Below are positions 6,792 through 12,439 of a stretch of 12,439 bases of DNA, piece after piece. The stretch is from Ruminococcaceae bacterium UBA7067 (lineage in GTDB: Bacteria; Bacillota; Clostridia; Oscillospirales; Acutalibacteraceae), in contig DKZT01000049.1 in the NCBI GenBank assembly GCA_002493755.1, forward strand, positions 1 through 12,439, given 5' to 3'. Numbering within the stretch: the stretch's first letter is position 1; each line of letters begins with the position of its first letter. A program made the translations under genes and the position numbers. The notes under the pieces were generated by a model that did no database searches, was not told the DNA's origin, and worked only from the letters and a program-made list of their open reading frames with translations.

Positions 6792-7670
6792 TTATTTTTC
6801 AGTCAAAATTTTATAGCATTCGGGTCTGCGGTCACGGAACACTCCCCAGCCCAGACGATTTTCATACACAGCGTCCAAATCAAATTCAGCGATAATTACA
6901 GCTTCCTCATCACGTGAAGCCTCAGCTATAATCTCGCCCGTTTCATCTGTGATAAATGAGCTGCCGTAAAACACGAGAGATGAGCTTTGATTTCCATTAT
7001 CCTCGCACGGCGTTACATCCTCTTTGCCGATTCTGTTGGCGGCTATTACGGGGATAACATTTGCAACAGAGTGACCCTGCATACACCTTTGCCAGCGGCG
7101 CATACTGTCGCACTCTAAAATCGGCTCTGAGCCTATGGCTGTCGGATAGAAAATAAGCTCGGCTCCGTTTAATGTGAGCGCTCTTGCCGTTTCGGGGAAC
7201 CATTGATCCCAGCAGATGCCGACCCCGATTGTCGCATACTTCGTTTTAAATGTAACAAAGCCTGTGTCACCGGGAATGAAATAGAACTTTTCCTGATAAT
7301 AGTGGTCATCGGGAATATGAGTTTTGCGGTAAACACCCAACACCTCGCCGTCCGCGTCTATTACGGCAACGGAGTTGAAAAGCCTGTTTCCGTCACGCTC
7401 ATAAAAGCTTATGATTATAACGGCAGAAAGCTCTGCCGCAACGCTTTTGAAATGAATAACCGCATCGTTTTCATTCAGCGGTTTTGCAAAAGCGTAATAA
7501 TCGTATCTCCGCTCCTGACAGAAATACTGCCGCTCAAAAAGCTCGGGCAGTAAAATTATATTTGCGCCGTCCTGTGCGGCTTTGCGCACAAGTAATTCGG
7601 CTTTATTTATATTCTCTTTTACATCGGTTGTACATTGCATCTGCACAGCCGAAGCCTTAACCTTTCTCAT
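6792..7670 (-). CDS. aguB: N-carbamoylputrescine amidase (AguB)
   Basis: This 292-residue nitrilase-superfamily enzyme hydrolyses N-carbamoylputrescine to putrescine, CO2 and ammonia, the second step of the agmatine deiminase route. The catalytic triad is visible: E43 in LLPELFERQYF, K116 in YRKTHIPDD and C153 in GVGICWDQWFPE. The sequence RKTHIPDDHYYQEKFYF is typical of AguB rather than other nitrilases, and the full family length is present. ATG at 7670 is preceded by AAAGGGGAT about 12 nt away, a slightly long spacing. It is the last gene of the polyamine operon, separated from aguA by 215 nt that hold an inverted-repeat element, and followed at once by a terminator. Pairing with AguA in the same operon makes the specificity call secure. 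Confidence 0.95.
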   Translation of the reverse strand: MRKVKASAVQMQCTTDVKENINKAELLVRKAAQDGANIILLPELFERQYFCQERRYDYYAFAKPLNENDAVIHFKSVAAELSAVIIISFYERDGNRLFNSVAVIDADGEVLGVYRKTHIPDDHYYQEKFYFIPGDTGFVTFKTKYATIGVGICWDQWFPETARALTLNGAELIFYPTAIGSEPILECDSMRRWQRCMQGHSVANVIPVIAANRIGKEDVTPCEDNGNQSSSLVFYGSSFITDETGEIIAEASRDEEAVIIAEFDLDAVYENRLGWGVFRDRRPECYKILTEK

Positions 7671-7731
7671 TTACAACAATATCCCCTTTCTTTGATTGCC
7701 GTTAATATCATCAACTTACGCACGGAATTGA

Positions 7732-7857
7732 TAACGAAGTTGTAGGGAACTGGCTTGCCTGTTCCGGCTCGAGCCACAGAGTGTTATACTCTATTCTGAT
7801 TTTATAGAGCATTGCAGTAACTGCGACTATCCCGGAACGGTCAAGACCGTTCCCTAC
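7732..7857. repeat. MITE/REP-like inverted-repeat element, copy A (between aguA and aguB)
   Basis: Positions 7742-7767 and 7832-7857 are 26-bp terminal inverted repeats, 22 of 26 matching, both beginning GTAGGGAAC from the outside. Each end is itself a small palindrome; the right one is GGAACGGT-CAAG-ACCGTTCC. The core has a further hairpin around 7775-7797. No ORF or transposase is present. The 79 nt at 7732-7810 match 12359-12437 at 67 positions by hand alignment without gaps, mostly transitions, so this is a dispersed family. Conservation includes AACGAAGT just outside the inverted repeat. In RNA the whole 116 nt could fold, which would place a structure between two genes of one pathway. 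No clear target-site duplication was seen. Confidence 0.75.
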
Positions 7858-7885
7858 GAACATTTTCGGACTACAATTTCTTAAG

Positions 7886-9025
7886 TTAACAGCATTGGTC
7901 TGCCAGCGGAATCTGCTGAGTTATACAGTGAATATTTCCGCCGCCGAGAATTATATCTCTTGCATAAATCGGAACGATTTCACGGTCTGGACAAACAGAC
8001 CTTAGAATTCCGACTGCCTCTCGGTCGCTGTCAATATTTTCTCCGCCAAACTGCGGAAGTATAACCGCATTATTGCAGAAATAGAAATTCACATACGAAG
8101 CCGCTAATCGCTCGCCTGCTTCACGCACATCCTCGCCCGGCTCAAAATCATAGCCGAGCAAATCTTCCTCAGCTACGCAAACAGGCTTCTTCGGAACAGG
8201 CAGCTTGTGAACCTTTATCTTTCTGCCCTTAGCGTCAACCGAGCTTTCCAGTACATCAAGGCAAGCCTTTGATATTTCATACTGAGGGTCATCTTTATCG
8301 TCACACCACGCAAGCACAACCTCTGAGGGTGCGACAAAGGCGCATATATTGTCGATATGTCCGTTTGTTTCGTCATTGTAAATCCCCTTAGGCAGCCAGA
8401 TGATTTTTGAAACACCGAGATACGCTCTGAGCTTTTCCTCAATTTCACTTTTGGAAAGCTGAGGATTTCTGCCCTGACTGAGCAGACATTCCTCGGTAGT
8501 GATGAGCGTACCCTCTCCGTCCGTATGGATAGAGCCGCCCTCAAGCACAAAGGGATGTGCGTTGTAAAGGTCAATGCCCTTTATTTTACAAAGCTGATAT
8601 GGAATTTCATCGTCATTCTCCCAAGAGGCATATAGTCCGTCATATTCTCCGCCCCAAGCGTTGAATTGCCAGTCAACCGCCCTTAATGCTCCTTTGCCGT
8701 TTACCAAAAATGTCGGCGCGGTATCCCTTGCCCACGCGTCATCGGAAGCTATATTGAGAATTTCAACATTATTAAGGTGCAAAAGTGCTTTTTGAGCCGA
8801 CTGAAGCTGGTTATCACCTGCAAGGACTAACACCTTTTCGTGCTTTGAAATTGCGCTTATGATTTCCGTAAAAACACGCTGTGCGGCTTTTGCGCCGTAG
8901 CACCACGAGCCTGTTCTGTACGGCCAAATCATTATAGTTGCGCTGTGTTTTGAAAATTCGGCAGGCATATAAAAGCCGTCGTTTACAGGAAGATGATTTT
9001 TGTCAAAATTATTGAATTGAGCCAT
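7886..9025 (-). CDS. aguA: Agmatine deiminase (AguA)
   Basis: This 379-residue enzyme of the guanidino-group-modifying (peptidylarginine deiminase-like) family converts agmatine to N-carbamoylputrescine and ammonia in the cytoplasm. Hallmarks in order are DDAWARDTAPTF (95-106), FNAWGG (121-126), FVLEGGSIHTDGEGT (159-173), the catalytic His in TNGHIDN (H223), and the nucleophile C367 in GGGNIHCITQQIP near the C-terminus. The length is typical. The start ATG overlaps the TAA of nspC by one base (TAATG), so translation is coupled. The C-terminus ends with Cys-Cys after the conserved QIP, a short tail without obvious meaning. It feeds AguB, whose gene lies 215 nt downstream. Confidence 0.97.
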   Translation of the reverse strand: MAQFNNFDKNHLPVNDGFYMPAEFSKHSATIMIWPYRTGSWCYGAKAAQRVFTEIISAISKHEKVLVLAGDNQLQSAQKALLHLNNVEILNIASDDAWARDTAPTFLVNGKGALRAVDWQFNAWGGEYDGLYASWENDDEIPYQLCKIKGIDLYNAHPFVLEGGSIHTDGEGTLITTEECLLSQGRNPQLSKSEIEEKLRAYLGVSKIIWLPKGIYNDETNGHIDNICAFVAPSEVVLAWCDDKDDPQYEISKACLDVLESSVDAKGRKIKVHKLPVPKKPVCVAEEDLLGYDFEPGEDVREAGERLAASYVNFYFCNNAVILPQFGGENIDSDREAVGILRSVCPDREIVPIYARDIILGGGNIHCITQQIPLADQCC

Positions 9026-10152
9026 TATGATAATCTCTCTTTAAAATCATTATAGGAAAACTGTTTGACAATCTCGCAGTTGTCGTTATCGTGCATAAGA
9101 ATAATTGACGGAAGCGGCATACCGTTAAAGGTGTTGTTCTTGACCATTGAATAAATCGCCATATCCTCAAAAATCAGCCTATCGCCGATTTTTATTTCTT
9201 CATCAAAGCTGTAATCTCCTATAACATCGCCTGCAAGACAGGTGCACGAGGACAGACGGTAGGTGTGCTTTTTTTCATTCGGCTTACCGCTGTTTCTGAG
9301 CGGCGGTCTGTACGGCATTTCAAGTACATCGGGCATATGACAGGCGGCCGAGGTATCAAGAATTAAAATGTCAAGACCGTTATGGACTATATCCATTACC
9401 TCGGTAACAAGATAGCCTGCATTGAGCGCAACAGCCTCGCCGGGTTCAAGGTAAACCTCGACATCGTATTTCTGCTTGATATATATAATCAGCTCTTCAA
9501 GTGCCTTTATATCATAATCATCTCTTGTTATATGATGACCGCCGCCGAGGTTCAGCCACTTAGCGTTGTAAAAATACTCGCCGAAGCTTTTCTCAACCGC
9601 TTCAAAGGTTTTTACCAAATCATCAGAGTTCTGCTCGCACAGAGTATGAAAATGAAAGCCGTCAACATTTTTGAGAAGTTCGGGTCTGAAATTCGCCTTA
9701 GTAACGCCGAGTCGTGAACCATAGGCGCACGGGTCGTAAATTTCGTGACCCTCCTGAGTTGAAAACTCGGGATTCAGACGGATTCCAACGCTCAGTTTAT
9801 TCTTCTCCCAGACTGGTCTGAATTTTTCAAGCTGAGAAAATGAATTGAATACTATATGCTTGCATATTTTTGCAAGCTCCTGAAATTCGCTGTCCTTAAA
9901 CGCAGGAGCGAAAACATGGGTTTCCTTGCCAAAGCACTCATACCCGAGCCTTGCTTCATACAGTCCGCTTGCGGTAGTGCCGCTTAAATATCTGCTTATC
10001 AGCGGATAGGTGCAGAATGCCGAAAAAGCCTTTTGCGCAAGCAGGATTTTACAGCCTGTCCTGTCCTGAACGCCCTTTAGGATTTCAAGATTATTTATAA
10101 GTTGCTGTTCGTCAATAACATAGCACGGTGTCGGTAATTCTGAAAATTTCAT
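9025..10152 (-). CDS. nspC: Carboxy(nor)spermidine decarboxylase
   Basis: This 375-residue PLP enzyme of the alanine-racemase-fold decarboxylases converts carboxyspermidine (or carboxynorspermidine) to spermidine (or norspermidine). The PLP lysine is K41 in LLAQKAFS. The HFHTLCEQN segment (167-175) and LNLGGGHH (200-207) match the family's substrate and phosphate sites, followed by LEPGEA (235-240) and the catalytic-type Cys in CLAGD (C305). LAQKAF plus HTLCE distinguishes it from diaminopimelate and ornithine decarboxylases. The start ATG at 10152 is 4 nt after the dehydrogenase stop, with GAGTGATA as a weak ribosome site. Without norspermidine-precursor genes in view, spermidine is the more likely product. 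It is coupled to aguA by a one-base overlap. Confidence 0.94.
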   Translation of the reverse strand: MKFSELPTPCYVIDEQQLINNLEILKGVQDRTGCKILLAQKAFSAFCTYPLISRYLSGTTASGLYEARLGYECFGKETHVFAPAFKDSEFQELAKICKHIVFNSFSQLEKFRPVWEKNKLSVGIRLNPEFSTQEGHEIYDPCAYGSRLGVTKANFRPELLKNVDGFHFHTLCEQNSDDLVKTFEAVEKSFGEYFYNAKWLNLGGGHHITRDDYDIKALEELIIYIKQKYDVEVYLEPGEAVALNAGYLVTEVMDIVHNGLDILILDTSAACHMPDVLEMPYRPPLRNSGKPNEKKHTYRLSSCTCLAGDVIGDYSFDEEIKIGDRLIFEDMAIYSMVKNNTFNGMPLPSIILMHDNDNCEIVKQFSYNDFKERLS

Positions 10153-10156
10153 AGTA

Positions 10157-11416
10157 TCACTCTACCGTTACGGGATTTTCGTCCACTACCCAAGGAAGTC
10201 CGAATTTATTAAGCGCCTCCATATACGGATCGGGGTCGAACTCCTCTACGTTATAAACTCCAGGCTTTTTCCACTGTCCTGTAAGCACAAGCGATGCGCC
10301 TATCATAGCAGGAACGCCTGTTGTATAGGAAACAGCCTGTGAGCCTACCTCCTTGTAGCACTCCTGATGGTCGCACATATTGTAGATATAGATTGTCTTT
10401 TCCTTGCCGTCTTTAATTCCCGTAAAGATACAGCCTATATTCGTTTTGCCCTTTGTTCTCGGTCCAAGAGATGCAGGGTCGGGCAGGAGCTGCTTTAAGA
10501 ACTGAATCGGCACTATCTCCCTGCCCTCATACATAACAGGCTCGGTTGAGAGCATACCGACATTTTCAAGGCACTGCATATGTGTGAGATAGCTCTGCCC
10601 GAAGGTCATAAAGAAGCGGATACGCTTTACATTCGGGATATTCTTTGCAAGGGATTCAATCTCCTCGTGGTGGAGCAGGTACATATCTTTCTTGCCTACA
10701 CCGTCAAAGTTGTATTCTCTTTTAATCTCCATCGGCTTTGTTTCAACCCACTTGCCGTTTTCCCAGTATGAGCCGTTGGCTGATACCTCACGCAGATTGA
10801 TTTCGGGGTTGAAGTTTGTGGCGAAAGGATAGCCGTGGTCGCCGCCGTTACAGTCTAAAATATCAATATAATGAATTTCATCAAAGTAGTGCTTCAGAGC
10901 GTAGGCTGTGAATACGCTTGTAACACCCGGGTCAAAGCCTGTGCCGAGAAGTGCGGTTATTCCTGCTTTTTCAAACTTCTCTTTATATGCCCACTGATAT
11001 GAGTAGTCAAAGTAAGCGGTAAAGCCAAGCTCCTTACAGCGCTTTTTATAATTCTCTCTCCACTGCGGCTCGGTAATATCCTCAGGCTCGTAATTTGCGG
11101 TGTCGATATAATCAACCTTTGTTTCAAGGCAGGCGTCCATTATTGTGAGATCCTGATAAGGAAGCGCAAGGTTCAATACAGCCTGCGGCTTGTAATCATT
11201 TATGAGCTTAACAAGCTCTTCCTTGTTGTCTGCGTCAACCTGTGCGGTTGTTATAACAGTCTTTGTTGTACCCTTAAGCTTTTCCTTAAGCGCGTCGCAC
11301 TTTGATTTTGTTCTGCTCGCAATACATATCTCAGTGAACACCTCACTGTTCTGACAGCATTTGTGAATTGCAACGCCTGCAACGCCGCCGCAGCCGATAA
11401 TTAAAAGTCTGCTCAT
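10157..11416 (-). CDS. Carboxy(nor)spermidine dehydrogenase (saccharopine dehydrogenase family)
   Basis: This 419-residue protein opens with an NAD(P)-binding Rossmann motif, GCGGVAGVA (8-16), followed by the saccharopine-dehydrogenase catalytic domain: NLALPYQDL near 82, DTANYE near 105, GTGFDPGV (158-165) and LDCNGGDHGYPF near 187. In this pathway it condenses aspartate beta-semialdehyde with a diamine (putrescine or diaminopropane) and reduces the imine to carboxyspermidine or carboxynorspermidine. Adjacency to the decarboxylase, 4 nt away, supports this over a lysine-metabolism role. Related enzymes can take agmatine instead, so diamine specificity is not settled by sequence. ATG at 11416 has AAGGA at 10-nt spacing, inside the end of speE, with a 6-nt intergenic gap. 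Confidence 0.92.
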   Translation of the reverse strand: MSRLLIIGCGGVAGVAIHKCCQNSEVFTEICIASRTKSKCDALKEKLKGTTKTVITTAQVDADNKEELVKLINDYKPQAVLNLALPYQDLTIMDACLETKVDYIDTANYEPEDITEPQWRENYKKRCKELGFTAYFDYSYQWAYKEKFEKAGITALLGTGFDPGVTSVFTAYALKHYFDEIHYIDILDCNGGDHGYPFATNFNPEINLREVSANGSYWENGKWVETKPMEIKREYNFDGVGKKDMYLLHHEEIESLAKNIPNVKRIRFFMTFGQSYLTHMQCLENVGMLSTEPVMYEGREIVPIQFLKQLLPDPASLGPRTKGKTNIGCIFTGIKDGKEKTIYIYNMCDHQECYKEVGSQAVSYTTGVPAMIGASLVLTGQWKKPGVYNVEEFDPDPYMEALNKFGLPWVVDENPVTVE

Positions 11417-11422
11417 ATTATA

Positions 11423-12295
11423 TCAGTCCTTTCTGTTTTCCTTTCCCTCTTCCTGCTCAAGCAGGTCTTCGACATACTTTGGAAGCATAAATGCGCCGAG
11501 GTGAAGGTTTGTTGAATAATACCAGGTTTCTATATTTCTTTTATTCCACCGCTTTGCGTTAAAATCCTTAAGCGGATGATATTTTTTTGAAGCAAAGCCA
11601 AACAGCCAGTAGCCAGCCGCACAGGTCGGGATATGCGCCTGATAGACACGGCTTATCGGGAAGCTACGGAACACTCGCTTATGCATTGCTCGGCAAGCCT
11701 CCTCGTCCTCGTCATAGAACGGACTGCCGTGCTGATAAACCATTATTCCGTCATCCTTAAGAGCCTTGTAGCAGCTGCCGTAAAATTCCTTTGTGAAAAG
11801 TCCCTCGGTGTGACCGAACGGGTCGGTAGCATCGTTTATTATAAGGTCATATTCACCGTGACAACCTCGCAGAAAGCGCAAGCCATCCTGATAGTAGATA
11901 TTTACGCGCTCATCATCAAGACCCTTTGAGTTATCGGGGAAATATTTTTTGCATACCTCGACAAACATTTCATCAGGCTCGACAACATCTATAACCTCGA
12001 TTTCCTCATAGTGAGAAAGCTCTCTTGCAACGCCGCCGTCACCGCCGCCGATTACAAGCACCTTTTTCACATCGGGGTGAACAGCCATAGGAACGTGGAC
12101 TATCATTTCATCGTATGTGAACTCGTCCTTTTCGGAGAAAATCACGTTGCCGTCGGAAGTCAGAAACCGCCCGAGCTCCTCGGACTCGAAAACATCTATT
12201 CTTTGGAAATCGCTTTTACCGCTGAAAAGCTGTTTGTCAACTCTGATTGAAAGCTCCACATTATCAGTGTGTCTTTCAGAAAACCAAAATTCCAT
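11423..12295 (-). CDS. speE: Spermidine-synthase-like aminopropyltransferase (SpeE family)
   Basis: This 290-residue protein has the SpeE layout: a small N-terminal beta domain, then a Rossmann-type domain with GGGDGG (83-88, D86). It keeps FQ (Q31), E106 for the ribose, QDG (136-138), and the catalytic Asp pair in DATDP (D155, D158), and it ends LPKYVEDLL like B. subtilis SpeE. The bacterial YHEM motif reads YDEM (D62). SpeE normally transfers an aminopropyl group from decarboxylated AdoMet to putrescine, but no speD is present here and the next two genes form the alternative carboxyspermidine route. Its true donor or acceptor is therefore uncertain. The start ATG at 12295 has GGTGAT upstream. 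A possible promoter lies only within the repeat at 12359-12439, so the operon may begin beyond the window. Confidence 0.88.
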   Translation of the reverse strand: MEFWFSERHTDNVELSIRVDKQLFSGKSDFQRIDVFESEELGRFLTSDGNVIFSEKDEFTYDEMIVHVPMAVHPDVKKVLVIGGGDGGVARELSHYEEIEVIDVVEPDEMFVEVCKKYFPDNSKGLDDERVNIYYQDGLRFLRGCHGEYDLIINDATDPFGHTEGLFTKEFYGSCYKALKDDGIMVYQHGSPFYDEDEEACRAMHKRVFRSFPISRVYQAHIPTCAAGYWLFGFASKKYHPLKDFNAKRWNKRNIETWYYSTNLHLGAFMLPKYVEDLLEQEEGKENRKD

Positions 12296-12317
12296 AATAT
12301 CACCGGCTTAATTATTT

Positions 12318-12338
12318 TTTAGTTTAGAGTTTAGAGTT
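12318..12338. repeat. Short heptamer repeat identical to the one at 267-287
   Basis: A 21-bp string with two TTTAGAG heptamers is identical to positions 267-287. It is followed 20 bp later by copy B of the inverted-repeat element. Here only two heptamers are present and no inverted partner is visible. Confidence 0.75.
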
Positions 12339-12358
12339 GAGATTGAAGATGAATTTCG

Positions 12359-12439
12359 TAACGAAGTCGTAGGGAACCGGCTTGCTTGTTCCGGCTCACA
12401 CCGCAGAATATTATTCTCTATTCTGATTTTGTAAAGCGT
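12359..12439. repeat. Inverted-repeat element, copy B (partial, upstream of speE)
   Basis: The 79 nt at 12359-12437 align without gaps to 7732-7810 (67 identities). It contains the left terminal repeat with GTAGGGAAC and a CAGAATA/TATTCTG hairpin (12404-12410 with 12419-12425). In copy A that hairpin is kept by G-U pairs. The right terminal repeat lies beyond the window. On the minus strand a TTTACA (12435-12430), 16-bp spacer and TAATAT (12413-12408) could be a promoter for speE, a weak guess. Together with 12296-12358 nothing else is seen upstream of speE. Confidence 0.7.

Noticed and set aside
7203..7553. A 116-codon open frame on the plus strand
   Set aside because: It is antisense to aguB with its complete catalytic triad; composition looks like a shadow of that gene.
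7732..7857. Insertion sequence or tRNA-like gene
   Set aside because: There is no ORF for a transposase, and the folded shape lacks tRNA features such as a TTC loop and acceptor stem.

Overview
This window reads as one moderately AT-rich Firmicutes-type chromosomal segment. The best guess is a gut Clostridia member such as Oscillospiraceae/Ruminococcus. That is inferred from gene content, strong purine-rich Shine-Dalgarno sites, sigma-A-type promoters and TTG/GTG starts; no marker gene fixes the taxon. Every supported gene lies on the minus strand, so transcription runs from high to low coordinates. No rRNA, tRNA, transposase, phage gene or CRISPR array was seen.

Region 12439-6755 is a polyamine operon, in transcription order: SpeE-like aminopropyltransferase, carboxy(nor)spermidine dehydrogenase (saccharopine dehydrogenase family), carboxy(nor)spermidine decarboxylase (NspC), agmatine deiminase (AguA), N-carbamoylputrescine amidase (AguB), then a hairpin terminator at 6755-6783. 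The first four genes are tightly packed (gaps of 6 and 4 nt, then a 1-nt TAATG overlap). AguA and AguB are separated by 215 nt holding a 116-bp element with terminal inverted repeats. A second copy of its left part lies upstream of speE at the window edge. Together the enzymes can take agmatine to putrescine and putrescine to spermidine. Two apparently redundant aminopropylation routes are present, with no speA or speD in view.

Region 6698-412 starts at a good promoter (6670-6698). It encodes a divergent GT2 membrane glycosyltransferase, a candidate hairpin terminator, a large (849 aa) cytoplasmic MORN-repeat protein, an MscS-type mechanosensitive channel overlapping the MORN gene's stop codon, a one-TM protein of unknown function, exodeoxyribonuclease III and a YbaK/EbsC-type Cys-tRNA deacylase. 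Spacing suggests MORN to ybaK are one transcript.

Region 411-1 holds a striking pair of inverted arrays, six heptamers each (272-313 and 365-409), then a near-consensus promoter driving a gene that runs off the left edge. Its first 46 residues are Asn/Gln/Pro-rich with a 13-residue tandem repeat.

The items most worth a second look are the SpeE homologue sitting beside the carboxyspermidine enzymes without SpeD, the inverted-repeat element splitting aguA from aguB, the heptamer hairpin array, the MORN-MscS coupling, and the loss of the DXD motif in the glycosyltransferase.
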